Shown: one piece after another, positions 1 to 10,759 of the stretch
Position numbering within the stretch: the stretch's first letter is position 1
Layout: each line of letters opens with the position of its first letter
Made by a program: the position numbers and the translations under genes
Source of the DNA: Cristatella mucedo
Taxonomy: Eukaryota > Bryozoa > Phylactolaemata > Cristatellidae
Direction of reading: 5' to 3'
Length of the DNA: 64,000 bases
Assembly (NCBI GenBank): GCA_009760855.2
Contig: WPIO01000168.1
Coordinates: 388,501 to 452,500, forward strand
Notes under the pieces: generated by a model
Databases searched by the model: none
Seen by the model: the letters and a program-made list of their open reading frames with translations, nothing else
What the model was told of the DNA's origin: nothing

Positions 1-373
1 ATTTATATAGTCCTAAACATCTCGGCGAGATATCGTTGTGCTAATGAGAAAGAAGAGCGTCTTGTCACCCGCAGGATTCGGTCATACAACCTCCATAATT
101 CGATTTCTGGGTCAGCGGGCAGGCACATATTTCCTAACCATTACAGGACGCTTTCAAGAATCCAAGCCCTCTTTCGAGTGTCGACTGCTGAAGATGATAC
201 AACCAAGACCCATTTTCGATGGAATGTCAAGAAAATACTTGTAAAATCGGTCCAGCAATCGAGTAATTGCTTAGGGTGCCTTTAAAAAAAATATATGTTG
301 CAGATGGGATCGGAAGTTCTGAGGACTTACACATAAAAGAAAAAAATTATCATTGCAAACCATGTCTTGCTGC
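1..373. other. Part of STAT intron 5, no recognised element
   Basis: AT-rich single-copy sequence downstream (gene sense) of exon 5. I see no further STAT exon or repeat here. Confidence 0.5.
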
Positions 374-516
374 ACTGGTTTGGCCCAGTGGTTAAGGTGC
401 TCACCCAGGCCAAGGTCTGGCCGAGGTTGTGGGTTAGAACCCCATGGCATATGTAAAGCACCTGAATAGAGATTAAGTTCTCTTAGGGTGCTATACAAAT
501 TAATTATATTAATATT
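374..516 (+). mobile_element. SINE-2 copy, near full length
   Basis: pol III head with a perfect classic A box (TGGCCCAGTGG, 381-391) and a degraded B box (gggttagaacc, 431-441). The body ends in the AGCACC/GGTGCT hairpin around gagattaagttctc and an A/T-rich tail. Best reference copy of this family in the window. Confidence 0.8.
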
Positions 517-1342
517 TTAATTAAATTTTACCAGGAGGTAAATCGAAAGCAACATATCTACAAACAAATTCACTGACCTCTACATCATATGTGACTAGTG
601 AACTTGTTGAACCTTTGTAGACAGACGTACACAGATAAAGCTTGTAAAGAAGCACGATTGTGACTTTTATATAGCTGTAATTATAGCAAAGCTTCGTGCC
701 ATGTAAATTCTAAAACTTAACCAATACTTCACGGATCAGAGAGAAATTTGAAGTTCAAGTTCAGCTCTGTATCATATTGTGCTAGTTGATTTCTGATTTT
801 GGTTGGATAACTTCTACTTTACATGTCACCTAACGTCCTGCAGCTTAATTTTTCTGCAATCATGGACATAGACCATGCTGATCTCACCTTTCAGTTAACA
901 CTCAGTTGAAGAAGACTACAAGCAACAAAGCTCCTGCATAATTTACAAACGTTATTCTCATACGAGCAGAAAATCTGACGGGCACTCGGAGTGCAGGGTG
1001 CAGATGCGCACATTCATTTGGCAGAGCTGCCGGCAGGTAACGGTTCAGCCATGGCTGAAAATGTTTAAACTGGACACGGCGTGCTGCATTGCATTTGGAC
1101 CTGCACCTGCAAAGGATGTTGTTAAAGTCGGGTCAGCCGGCATAAGCCAGTAAGTAGCAGCCGTACAGGTTCAAATGCCTACTGCTGCGAGGTAGGGAAG
1201 ACAGCAAATGGCGGCCAAAAAAAGTTAAATTTCTCGAAATTCTTACCGAGGTCGGCCAAGAAAGCACGGATTCACAGAGCGGATTCTAGAGGTCCCCTAA
1301 ATATCGCCGATGCAGCAGGTCTTGAGGAATCGCGGAGCTCAC
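517..1342. other. STAT intron 5, no recognised element
   Basis: About 0.8 kb of mostly AT-rich sequence between the SINE and exon 5. No exon, repeat or regulatory motif was recognised. Confidence 0.45.
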
Positions 1343-1573
1343 CTTGCGAAGCTCTCGCAGGCCGCACGCCTTTGCCCGAAGCTCAGCCTCCAGCGTCTGC
1401 TTCTGCATCTTGAGCTGACTCTCGACTCGCTCGACACGGCAGACGCTGGCACCGGGCGTCTGCTGGGCAGCAGCCAGCTGTTGCAGGCTCTGTGTGACGC
1501 GCGCATTCTCCTGGTACTGGATGATGAACGATTCTTGGCTGTTCTGCTGCTGTCTTAAATCCTCGGCTGTGGC
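1343..1573 (-). CDS. STAT: STAT5-like gene, coding exon 5 (coiled-coil helix)
   Basis: 231 nt, 77 codons, phase 0 at both ends. The acceptor is tgacgtgcag before 1,573 with a T-rich tract; the donor is gtgagc after 1,343. The peptide begins ATAEDLRQQQNSQES, has the diagnostic FIIQYQE heptad (residues 16-22), and ends in a charged helix, LRAKACGLRELRK. It is coiled-coil helix 1 of the STAT core and the most STAT5-like part of the gene. In the family this domain contacts partner proteins and contributes to receptor docking and nuclear import. The next exon, which should continue the helix, lies left of this window. The exon also reads open on the plus strand, a shadow only. Confidence 0.93.
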
Positions 1574-1650
1574 CTGCACGTCAAAAAGCACATGGCGCCG
1601 TGCTTGCTTGCATGCCTGTGCAAGGACTGGAAAGCAGAGCTCTGCTGACC

Positions 1651-1742
1651 ACGAGGGGCCGCTGGACCTCGAGGGGCTGCTGGACCTCGAAGGGCTGCTG
1701 ACCTCAAAGGGCTGCTGACCTCGAAGGGCTGCTGACCTCGAG
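1651..1742. repeat. Minisatellite, 18-21 bp unit
   Basis: About five imperfect copies of a unit resembling tcgaggggctgctggacc, with later copies lacking a few bases. It starts about 80 bp upstream (gene sense) of STAT exon 5, in intron 4, and translates as a spurious Ser/Pro/Arg-rich extension of that exon. Confidence 0.8.
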
Positions 1743-1754
1743 TAACAGGATGCA

Positions 1755-2716
1755 TCAATTTTAAAAGCTTCATTCAGAAGACTGCTTCTACAGCTATCCA
1801 TCACAACCGATCCCTATCCAAGATTAGGAGCTGTCTCCCACAGTGGCTTGCAAAAAATTTTACTAGCTCTTTAGTTCTATCTCGGCTTGGTTATTGTAAT
1901 TCCCTTTTGGCTGGGCTGCCAAAGAAAGCTATTAGGCCATTGCAGCAGACTACGAATATGGCTGCAAGGCTAGTCTTCAAGTCCCAGAGGTTTGAGCACG
2001 TGTTTCCTTAGCTAAAAAAGCTAGGATGGATGCCGGTTGACCAACGGATACAGAGCTAAGTTCTTACACTGACCCACAAGGCCCGCCACGGCTTATAATA
2101 ATAATAATATGAGCTGATTTAACAACCTTTTTTGTATAGCAACAGAAGAGCCTTTACGGCTATCAACACCGCTTGCAGTGGCGATAAAGGATCGTCCACC
2201 GCACGATTCAAACCCACGACCTCGGAGCCGAGGTCGTGAACAGCAAGCGCCTTTCCTAGTGAGCCAGGCGTGGCTCCTTCATACCTAGCTGAACTGCTGC
2301 ACCAGTTACAACCTGTTCGCGCCCTCAGGTCCTGTGTGGACAATAAATTAGCTGTTCCATTCTTCAGCTTAAAGACCGTTGGTGACAGAAGCTTTAGCTC
2401 TGCAGGTCTTAGACTGTGGAACTCGCTTCCACAATTCTTACTCAACGACATCTACTCTCCAACTGCCGACTATGGCACATCTTTTTCAGCGGTCCTGAAC
2501 TGCTACTTCTATGCTACTCACTACCTCAACTGCTCTCCTGACTCTGCTATGCTTCCCACTTTCTCTTTGTTGCGTGAGAAGAAGTCTGTTGGCTACCGAA
2601 TTCGTACCGAGAGCAGCTTAGGCTGTGAGTGAGCTATACAAAACTCTCCTGTGTAACACCCACATGGTCTTTATGACTTTGTGGAGTTACAGACGGAGAT
2701 ACATGACATTACATTA
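1755..2716 (+). mobile_element. LINE-B 3' portion, split by a SINE-1
   Basis: C-terminal reverse-transcriptase extension of a CR1/L2-type LINE, followed by the family's 3' end (cacccacatggtctttatgac... and an attac-type tail). The peptide blocks SAGLRLWNSLPQFL and ADYGTSFSAVLNCYFYATHYL are visible after the insertion. Stops and frameshifts make it dead. SINE-1 interrupts it at 2,095-2,270. Confidence 0.85.
2095..2270 (-). mobile_element. SINE-1 inserted in LINE-B
   Basis: Full SINE-1 body in reverse, with an AAT-repeat tail at its left edge. The LINE-B sequence resumes at 2,271 exactly where the uninterrupted copy near 32,580 continues. The internal 11-bp inverted repeat (cacgacctcgg, 2,215-2,238) is perfect. 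Confidence 0.85.
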
Positions 2717-2880
2717 GGGTTAGAGGTGACTTGCACAGGGTCAGCAAGCAAGTATGACTAGTGGCACCGTGCACAGTATCAGCAAGCTTAAGTATATAAA
2801 GGTCGAATCAGAGGGTCCCACTAAATGCTGTCATAAATAGATGCGTTTTTAGTTTCTTTTATGTGGACAAGTCAATATCT
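2717..2880 (-). mobile_element. LINE-A 3' UTR fragment
   Basis: Reverse complement of the LINE-A 3' UTR: the gacatgcac...agggtcagca block, then the actaaatgctgtcataaatag segment. No coding part survives. Confidence 0.75.
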
Positions 2881-2884
2881 TAAT

Positions 2885-2929
2885 GGTGTTGTGGAGTTAC
2901 AGACAGAGATACATTACATTACATTACAA
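2885..2929 (+). mobile_element. LINE-B terminal 45 bp
   Basis: Only the last bases of LINE-B (gtggagttacagacagagat) with its acattacatt tail. Confidence 0.7.
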
Positions 2930-3059
2930 CATGATCATCTGTCGGATCATCCCCTTCCGGATCCTCTGTCGGGCTAATAGGTCACTCCACTCTCAGGCAC
3001 GAGAATTACTATCCGATGTCCTTGTTACTTACTCCCAGTTCACCTTTGCACGATCTGCT

Positions 3060-3215
3060 TGTTAGCATCTCATCATTTTTAAGAGAACCAAATTGAAATC
3101 TTTTAGTGATCTCGTCTTCAGCTTGTATGGACCAAAGTCTGAAACTCCACTTACGGTCACTACCAGCAATGACCGCTGGCTCTTTGAGACTCAGCTTGAG
3201 ACTTCTCTGCTCCGG
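3060..3215 (+). mobile_element. Old LINE-A-like coding fragment
   Basis: Conceptual reading gives LKSFSDLVFSLYGPKSE followed by a P-L-x-V-x-T-S stretch, a decayed version of the LINE-A C-terminus (LKSFGDRAFSSYAPKAW). Heavily mutated. Confidence 0.55.
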
Positions 3216-3430
3216 TTAGGTTTCCCTTCGACCCAGTGAAACTTATCTTGTTTTTGTTCCGTGAGGGTGTGTGCCCGCAAGCGTGTGCACGCCTTACGGG
3301 CGTACTGGGGCATGATTCGGTGCCTGTTATTAGCCGTAGGTCTTAGGGTGGTGGCACAAGATATTTGTTTGCATTTGCATGCTCCAAATACCATGCATGA
3401 CATTGACCTTTAAGTACTGATTCTCTTGCA

Positions 3431-3640
3431 GCTAGTTGCAAAGCACCAGAATAGAGATTAAGTTCTCTTAGGTCGCTTGTCAAACGACATATACTAGTTA
3501 CAATTATTACTATCAATGCTGTTTTTATTTTGGCTGTACTTTCTAATTGTTCCTTTGCAACAAATTTAAAGTGCCCAGAAAGAGATTGAGTTCTCTGAGC
3601 GCACTATACAATGTATTATTATTACTATTATCACATGAGC
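3431..3640 (+). mobile_element. SINE-2 3' half followed by LINE-A-type tail
   Basis: Two tandem 3' ends: gcaccagaatagagattaag...cttaggtcgc (SINE-2), then gtgcccagaaagagattgag...gcactatacaa with an ATT repeat (LINE-A type). The 3,216-3,430 stretch before them holds nothing I recognise. Confidence 0.65.
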
Positions 3641-3759
3641 GATTAACTAGAGCAAAGGGCAATCACCGTGACGCGGCAGCTGGCTATCTATTGGCTGCAG
3701 CCCACCACCACTGACCTTCACTACGATATGCTAACCTTCACACGAGTTCAAGGGGACCA

Positions 3760-3930
3760 ACAGAAGCTAACAACGCATCTATTTATCGCAGAATTTAGTA
3801 AGTCAACGTGATTCGTGCTTTGTTTACTTTTCCGTACCGACACAGTGCGTGCTGCCACTCACCTTATTTGCATGCTGACCGTGTGCATGTCACCTCTAAC
3901 CAGGTTATAAGTACATTTCGTTTGCATAGC
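3760..3930 (+). mobile_element. LINE-A 3' UTR fragment
   Basis: Contains catctatttatcgcagaattt, then gtgattcgtgctttg and the gctgccactcacc / gcatgctgaccgtgtgcatg blocks in LINE-A order. Confidence 0.65.
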
Positions 3931-4066
3931 ACCCTAAGAGAAATTAATCTTTTTACAGGCACTTAACATATGCCAAAGGCTTGAGCCCATGACCCCAGTC
4001 ATCAAATGGATTCACCTTGACCTTGATCATCGAAGGTGAGCACCATATGCACTAGGCCACAACCGG
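3931..4066 (-). mobile_element. SINE-2 copy
   Basis: Reverse orientation: gcatagcaccctaagagaaa at the tail, then the B-box region (cttgagcccatgacc) and a decayed A-box end. It appears inserted in LINE-A 3' sequence, which resumes on its right. Confidence 0.65.
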
Positions 4067-4203
4067 ATGTTATGCTTGTTGTTTATTGAGTATGCTACCA
4101 CTAATCATTCGACCATGCTTCCTTTGCAGGAAACTTAAAGTGCCTAGAAAGAAATTAAGTTCTCTGAGGGTGCTATATACATGTATTTCTATTATTATTA
4201 TGA
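4067..4203 (+). mobile_element. LINE-A terminal sequence with ATT tail
   Basis: ccactaatcattcgaccatg, then aaagtgcctagaaagaaatt and gagggtgctata, ending in TATTATTATTATGA. Confidence 0.7.
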
Positions 4204-4490
4204 CCCCCCTAGCCAACCTGTTACGGCCTTGCTAAGCTGGCTCGCTTTAGTGAACTAGCCAACGTCCGGAGAGTGGCTAGCCAACTGCCTAGTGGAAGCA
4301 GATCTGCAGAGCCGCGTAGAGGCCGGCCATTTCGCAAGTCTGGAGGCAGCGGCTTCGTCACAGTGCACCGACTGCTCACCACTGCTCACCCTCGGCTAGA
4401 CTCCGCCGAGCGTGCGTGCACGCACACGACTGCCCCGCTGAGTGTGCGCTGCGCTGCATGAGAGAGGGCGCACGGCAGCGTCGTGCGGTG

Positions 4491-4493
<3 letters not shown>
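4204..4493. other. GC-rich STAT intron 4 sequence
   Basis: Unique-looking GC-rich DNA downstream (gene sense) of exon 4. The plus-strand reading frames here are not supported by any recognisable protein. Confidence 0.4.

Positions 4494-4539
<46 letters not shown>
4494..4539. repeat. (CT)n microsatellite, 46 bp
   Basis: Uninterrupted CT dinucleotides, about 100 bp downstream (gene sense) of STAT exon 4. Confidence 0.98.
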
Positions 4540-4542
<3 letters not shown>

Positions 4543-4643
4543 TGGGCACGCCGCTGACTCCTGGCGGCGCGAGCCGTTACAAGTGCGAGTCATCAAAGGC
4601 GTCGGGCACGGGCGGTGCGCGGCTGCTCCGGCTGATGTCACAC

Positions 4644-4739
4644 CTCCGTCATTCTCTTGAGTTGATGGATCTCCGTGACTATGATGCGCTCCGTGTCGCT
4701 CATGGCCGGCTCCTGGCCGCGGCTTTCCAACTCTCCGCC
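4644..4739 (-). CDS. STAT: STAT5-like gene, coding exon 4
   Basis: 96 nt, 32 codons, phase 0 both sides. The acceptor is gttgtag before 4,739; the donor is gtgtga after 4,644, a weak match to the usual GTRAGT. The peptide contains GQEPAMSDTERIIVTE and ends IHQLKRMTE. Alone it would be hard to recognise. Joined to exon 5 it makes a 28-residue run (LKRMTE+ATAEDL...FIIQYQE) that aligns gap-free with the start of the STAT5 coiled coil. It carries the linker between the N-terminal domain and coiled-coil helix 1. The surrounding 0.5 kb is GC-rich and borders a 46-bp CT repeat. Confidence 0.82.
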
Positions 4740-5149
4740 CTACAACTCGGCAGCGGCGGCACTTGAGAGCGTGATTCACACGGGTGAGCAGCAAACACGG
4801 TGACACGGGCGAATCACGTGGTCTAGCTTAACATTCTCCACCATGCAGAACACCGAAGCAGGCTCAAAAGTTGTTTATTCACAGTACGTGACTGCCGAAC
4901 CCAGCACCCTCGGCATAACTCCCTGGGCCTTTGCCGCCGTTATTTATATATCACTGTCATAAATCACAACAGCCCATAAACCAACGACAGTGACATAATC
5001 TAAAGATAGCCACAAGTGGCACTCTAGTGTGGGCACACGACTCAGCCAAAGACAATGGGTCAAGGTTCTTTCCTTTAACCACGAGGCAACAGGCTCGAAA
5101 GCTTTCATATGTAAAATTTCAGAAATTTCATTTCAAAATTTCATTTCAG
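4740..5149. other. STAT intron 3, no recognised element
   Basis: Begins with the acceptor of exon 4; otherwise unassigned sequence. Confidence 0.45.
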
Positions 5150-5187
5150 ATGTAAAACATCTGGATAGAGATTAAGTTCTGTTAGGG

Positions 5188-5257
<70 letters not shown>
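5150..5257 (+). repeat. SINE-2 tail with a 66-bp (AT)n tract
   Basis: The SINE-2 3' end (tggatagagattaagttctg, ttagggca) runs directly into AT dinucleotides at 5,192-5,257, where the ATT tail would be. The microsatellite may have grown from the SINE tail. Confidence 0.75.
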
Positions 5258-5262
<5 letters not shown>

Positions 5263-5431
5263 CAAACCCAAATACTGAAGAAAAAGCAAAGAGTGGACAT
5301 AAAGCTAAAATGCAAGCCCAGCACCTTCGGCTGCCATCGGGCAGCACTGCTGCTCGTAGCTGCTGGTCATTTGCTACAGCTACTATTAACAGACAAAGAG
5401 AGATACAAATAGAGGACAGATAGACAGATGA

Positions 5432-5435
<4 letters not shown>

Positions 5436-5495
<60 letters not shown>
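5436..5495. repeat. (GA)n microsatellite, 60 bp
   Basis: Perfect GA run followed by about 55 bp of GA-rich imperfect sequence. The reverse-strand frame across it is a Ser/Leu artefact. The 5,496-5,798 stretch has no other element. Confidence 0.97.
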
Positions 5496-5498
<3 letters not shown>

Positions 5499-5798
5499 AG
5501 GACAGATAGAGTAGGAGGGAGTGAGAGAGAATGTGTAAGAGGGAGAGAGGGAGGTGCTGTAGCATTATCTAGCACAGTCTTGACAGAGGTGCCTCTTCCC
5601 AGGTAAGAGGACTGCTGCTGCCACTTGCAATTTCAAGGAGTGCCAACTGTCACTTCCACTATCCCGGTCGCTAGTCGCTGACCTAGTCGCTATCTGATGG
5701 TGCTACCTGGCCCTGCATCCATACTGCAGTGCAGCTCCTTGTTGCTGAGGCTGCTGCAGCACTGCCTCTGTAGCTCAACCGAGTAGCCCGAGTACTGA

Positions 5799-6172
5799 TG
5801 TAATGTATCTCCGTCTGTAACTCCACAAAGCCATAGAGACTATGTGGGTGTTATGCCGAAGAGTTTTGTATAGAGCACTCACAGCCTAAGCAGATTTCGG
5901 TAAGCATTCGGTAGCCAACAGACTTTGTCACACGCAACACAGAATGTGGGAAGCATAGCAGAGTCAGGACAGCAATTGAGGTAGTGAGTAGCATGGAAGT
6001 AGCAGCTCAGTACTGCTCGAAAGGATGAGCCATAGTCGGCAGCAGGAGAGTAGTTGTCGTGGCGTAAGAATCGTGGAAGTGAGTTCCACGGTCTAGGACC
6101 TGCAGTGCTAAAGCTTTTGTCACCAACGGTCTTTAAGCAGAAGAATGCAACAGCTAATTTTTTGTCCATAAC
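5799..6172 (-). mobile_element. LINE-B 3' end
   Basis: Tail at the left (gatgtaatgtatctccgtct). The peptide DKKLAVAFFCLKTVGDKSF and WNSLPRFLRHDNYSPAADYG are readable on the minus strand. Truncated at its 5' side. Confidence 0.85.
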
Positions 6173-6184
6173 GGCAGCACTGCC

Positions 6185-6365
6185 GAACGGTCAGTGGTAG
6201 CATGTACAGCAATGTTAGCAAGCATAGGCACACATAGGACAAGGCACAAAAAACCAGCTTCAGTGAGAAACCGGTGCATTTTTTAGCTTCCTATTTTAAA
6301 TGTAGTCCAGTCAGAGAATGCCGCGACGTTAGTCAGATAGTGAGGCAGCAACCTCCTGCTCTTAA
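6185..6365 (-). mobile_element. LINE-A 3' UTR and terminal codons
   Basis: gagaaaccggtgcattttt followed by tttaaatgtagtccagtcag is the reverse of the LINE-A end of coding (LTTFK...) and start of UTR; strongly diverged. Confidence 0.6.
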
Positions 6366-6382
6366 CAAAAAGAGGGCCTGCT

Positions 6383-7139
6383 TACTGAAGTGCTGCTCAT
6401 AGGATACCCTAAGCATGTAGCGGGATTAAAAGGCTTTGCTCTTCTAATAAATGATGCTGCTGTGCGACCATCATCACGTGCTCGAAATTAGGTGTTTTCG
6501 ACAGCTGCCTAAATTTTAAAAGCTGCATTCAGAAGACTGCTTCTACAGCTAGCCCTACCGTCCGATCCCTATCTAAGATAAGGAGCTGTCTTCCACGGTG
6601 GCTTGCACACAATTTTATCTAGCTCCTTAGCTTTGTCTCTGCTTGATTCATTGTAATTCTCTTTTGGCTGAGCAAAAAACCAACTAGGCCACTGCAAATG
6701 GCTGCAAGGCTAGTTTTCAAGTCCCAGAAGTTTGACCACGTGGCTCCTTTGCTAAAAGAGCTATGATGGCTGTCGGTTGATCAACGGATACCGAACTCAA
6801 TCCCTCAGCTTAAAGACCGTTGGCGACAGAAGCTTTAGCTCTGCTGGTCCCAGACTGTGGAACTAGCTTCCACAGTTCTTACACAATTCCAACTACTCTC
6901 CTGCTGCCGACTATGGAACATCCTTTTCAGCCATCCTCAGCTGCTACTTCCACGCTACTAACTACTTCAACTGCTCTCGTGACTCAGCTATGCTTCTCAC
7001 GTTCACTTTGTCTGCGTGAGAGTCTTTTGGCTACCGAATGCATACCGAAAGTCGCTTAGGCTTTGAGTGAGCATATAGAAAACGTTTAAGTGTAGCACCC
7101 ACATAGTCTTTGCGGCTTTGTGCAGTTACAGACGGAGAT
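6383..7139 (+). mobile_element. LINE-B fragment with internal deletion
   Basis: Starts with the block ctgctcataggataccctaa, which matches the copy at 32,110, runs through the DYCNSLL region with stops, jumps near 6,800 to the KTVGDRSFSSAG region and ends at the LINE-B terminus (cacccacatagtctttgcgg). The jump removes about 80 codons. Confidence 0.8.
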
Positions 7140-7149
7140 GAGTTGCAGC

Positions 7150-7319
7150 ATATTAAAGTGCCTTGACAGGCATCAATATCTCTAAGGGAACTATACAAAC
7201 TTATTATTATTATTATTATTAATGTGAAATGCTTCCTTTGCAGCAAATGTAAAGTGCTTAGAAAGAGATTGAGCTCTCTGAGGGCACTATATCACATGCA
7301 TTATTATAATTATTATTTC
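7150..7319 (+). mobile_element. Two stacked 3' tails (SINE-2 type, then LINE-A type)
   Basis: aaagtgccttgacaggcatc...ggaactatacaa with (ATT)6, then cttcctttgcagcaaatgta, gagattgagctctctgaggg and a second ATT-type run. Confidence 0.65.
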
Positions 7320-8667
7320 TTCAGGCCGACATCGCTACCTCGTCCTCGGCAACGGGTCGGGGGAGGGAGAAGGAGGCTGTATGTGACCAGTCAGCCTAGT
7401 GCATCGGCACAGAACCAGGGCTGCATCTCCTAGTCTGGGCCGGCTTCCACCTGCACAGCAGGCCCACAACCCAACAGCCGGGTACCCAGGTAACACGAAG
7501 CAAACCACTCAGCTGCCGGTGGCCTGGCAGCCGAGTGGCAGCAGCAGCAGCAGCCTGAGCAGCAGCCTCAGGAAGCCCTCAGGAAGCTGCACAATGAAAT
7601 CTGCAGCGAACCGCAATTGGGTTTCTCTGCTTCAGCTTGAGGTGGCGGCAGCAGCAGCTGGGATGACGATTAATAAAAAAGTAGCTACTAATAGCAACAG
7701 GGGCCGTATCCTGCTGTCCAGATTGATGCGATTAGTATAACAATTGGCGGGCCATCTGCCCTGATTTCCGGCATGTTCTCTTCTCAGAGGCTCAAAACTT
7801 CAAAAGATACTCAGCTCTCTCTCTCTCTCCACAGCGGTGCTGCTCCAATAGCCTAAGGCAGACACCTGCCAGTTCACACCTGCCAGGCTTCACAGGAGCA
7901 GAAGGCAAGTGCGCTGCCACGAGCGCTGCCTCCTGCTCGATGCCAGATGCTGCCTAGTGATGTGGCAGCACGTACCCAGGGGCCGTGACCTTTCAGCTCA
8001 CAGCCTCTGCCTGAACAGAAGTGAGCAGACCTAGCAATCAGCTCAGCTTGGCATTTTGCCAAGTGATGAGCACTCCTCCCCCAAAGGATATCGCAGCATT
8101 TGAGAGAAATATTAGCGAGAAATATTTGCTTGTCGGTCTTGGAGTTGAGAACCCGACGACGACTACGACGACGAGGCTCAAACGAGGACGAGGCTCAAAT
8201 CTCAGCTGTCCACTCGTTGCACTCGAGTTGAGCAGTTGTCTTGCAAGGAGCGTAAGGCTGCCACATCATCGATATACCATTCACATCCTTCACACGCTTT
8301 ATTACACACAGGAGACAGCCACTGGTTGAACCCGGGTGGCTGCATTCTTTGGGGAAGGTGGAATAAAATAAAGCCGCCGGGAGATGGAGATAGAGCAACG
8401 ACAGAGTTGTATAGCCAATGCACCTGCTGATAGCCAGATCACGGCGTGCACACAACTAAAGGCAAAAGCGTTTCGGCATCCTAGTTTGACCCAATTAGCT
8501 TGGCAGCTTCGTCGATGCACTCGTCTCGAGGCGAAAGGAGCCTGGATTTCAGGAGCTTCGATTGCATACAACATGTACATGCATGCACTGCACCTTAGTC
8601 GCTGCCTAACTGCCGCACATCGAGAGGTCAAGAGGTCGGCGTGCTTCATGAGGCTGCATACCAGTTA
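7320..8667. other. STAT intron 3, unique GC-rich sequence
   Basis: 1.3 kb without an identifiable element. Several overlapping frames on both strands stay open only because stop codons are rare here. A short CT run lies at 7,816-7,827. Confidence 0.4.
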
Positions 8668-8842
8668 ATGCTAGCTGATTTAACAGCCTCTTTTGTATAG
8701 CAACAGAAGAGCCTTGATGGCTATCACCACCGCTTGCAGCGACAATAAAAGATCGCCCAGTGCAGGATTCGAACCCACCACCTTGGGACCGAGGTCGTGA
8801 AAAGCAACCGCCCTACCAGTTTGCCATCACGGCTCACCGAGT
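8668..8842 (-). mobile_element. SINE-1 copy
   Basis: Full length in reverse. A near-consensus B box (ggattcgaacc, reverse) is retained; the internal inverted repeat has one damaged arm (caccttggg). Confidence 0.85.
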
Positions 8843-8886
8843 TACTTGGTGATGCTACAGCTTTGTCCATATTAAAGAGAATACTT

Positions 8887-8975
8887 AATTATAATAATAA
8901 TAATAATATTAATAATAAGCTTATTTAAAGCAACTGAGAACAACCAAATTTCTTCCTAGACACCTAATACACCAG
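8887..8975 (-). mobile_element. ATT tail and short LINE-A/SINE-2 end
   Basis: An ATT-type repeat followed by sequence like the reversed gtgcctagaaagagat end, with many differences. Confidence 0.45.
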
Positions 8976-9016
8976 AAAGGAAGCAAGCCAAGTGACTGGC
9001 GATAACATGCACAGAT

Positions 9017-9404
9017 TGTAATGTAATGTAATGTATCTCCGTCAGTAACTCCACAAAGTCATAAAGACCATGTGGGTGTTACGCAGGAGAGTTTTGTATA
9101 GCGCACTCACAGCCTAAGCGGCTTTCGGTACGCATTCGGTAGCCAACAGACTTTGTCTCACGCAACAAAGAGAAAGTCGGAAGCATAGCAGAGTTAGGAG
9201 AGCAGTTGAGGTAGTGAGTAGCATAGAAGTAGCAGTTCAGGACCGCTGAAAAAGATGTGCCATAGTCGGCAGTTGGAGAGTAGATGTCGTTGCGTAGGAA
9301 TTGTGGAAGCGAGTTCCAGAGTCTAGGACCTGCAGAGCTAAAGTTTCTGTCGCCAACTGTCTTTAAGCGGAGGAATGGGACAGCTAATTTATTGTCCACA
9401 CAGG
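9017..9404 (-). mobile_element. LINE-B 3' end, well preserved
   Basis: Open on the minus strand from VDNKLAVPFLRLKTVGDR through ATHYLNCSPNSAMLPTFSLL to the natural stop after QNSPA. The tail has three taatg units. It is 5' truncated at gtccacacaggac. Confidence 0.9.
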
Positions 9405-10210
9405 ACAGTAGCATGAATGCATACATTAAGGACAACACGCAAGCAGACAAAAGCAGACGAAGCAAACGATGTGAGAAACAGGCAGATTGTCAGATTATTA
9501 TATCAGACTATCAGATTTCATTGAGATGTCCAGGTGAAGATATCGTGATGTCAGTTTGGTAGAGGAATACTGGGAGCTGAAGGCACGATCTCCAAAGGAA
9601 TGGAGGCTGGTTAGAGGCACAGCCGGGTCAGAGGAGTAAGTGGCGTGCTACGAAGCCAAAGGAGCAAGTAATTCATTGTACAAGCTAGAGCACGAGAATG
9701 CAGGGGCCTGATGGGAGGCAGCACAGGTCAGTGAGAACTTGCAAAATGGCACCAGTTACGATATTCTAGATGGGCAAGCCCGGCTGCAAAGTTTCGCTTC
9801 ATCTGAAGGCGTCTTAGTTTACAGGCAGGCAGATCTGTAAGGAGAGAGTTACAGAAGTCTATATGGGATTTCACACAAATACACGGGCCAGCTAAGCTAT
9901 GGCATCCCAGTCTCAGCATGCCAAAATTTTTGCATTGCTACATAGCTGAAAAGGTAGGCAGCATATTTTATTGTAGAGCTTCCGGGCATACAGTCCATTA
10001 GATGCTCGCTTTGGGACAGGACTCAGCCAGAATTCATGCAGAGGTTACAGGGGACATTCTGGCTGACTGAGCCAATTTCGAGCATTAGGCTTTTTGTCTT
10101 CTGGTTGCCGAGAGGTTAGTCCATACTAAGTGGATTTTGTCATACAATTCGAGAAAGTTTTCTGCCATTCAAGCACGAATGCATCGGCGAATTTGAGCTG
10201 CAAAGAGTTG
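9405..10210 (-). mobile_element. LINE-A related fragment, diverged
   Basis: Reverse of the LINE-A C-terminal region: the block giving DFCNSLLTDLPACKLRRLQ is visible around 9,790-9,870, with NFAAGLAHLEYRNW next to it. Older than the LINE-B piece it abuts. Confidence 0.65.
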
Positions 10211-10759
10211 GAAATGCTGAAAAGCAAATAGGATCAGTGCTGGCTGCAAAGTGCTGTGCTGTGCGCCACCAGCACGAGGACACGAAAGAGCCTAGACTGC
10301 GCTTGTGAAGCATACTGCTACCGCGACGACAGCTGTGTCCAAGTGAGCAGGCTAGCAGCTATAATGACGACAGCTCAAGCTCTTCACAGGCTTCCGAATT
10401 TTGCAGCAACGGATTCTCGTAGAGCACGCGAAGCTAGCCCCCCCACCCACCACCACCATTGCTATCCTGTCACAAGCTCATCTGTGCAGAAAAGAGCTGA
10501 GCAGCAGCGGTGCACACATCGCTCCCTGTCATTTGCGACCCCCACTGTGTACAGGTGCCCCTCTTTCACTTCCTGTGCCTCGCTCAAACAGCAGCTGCCT
10601 GAGGCACAGGTCTCGGGCGCCTGCAAAAACCGTCCACGTGCACGACGGAAGTAAGCTGCTGCTGTTGCTTTGAGGCAAGCACTTGCATTAGAGTGAGTCA
10701 CAATAGCAGATCAGCGCCTTGGCTCATCACGTGAGCACGGACGGCACCGCACTGCTCAC
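10211..10759. other. STAT intron 3, unique sequence next to exon 3
   Basis: No element recognised; begins (gene sense) with the gtgagc donor of exon 3. Confidence 0.4.

Noticed and set aside
1286-1342. Extension of STAT exon 5 to the stop after GDL
   Set aside because: The gtgagc donor at 1,342 and loss of STAT similarity show this is intron.
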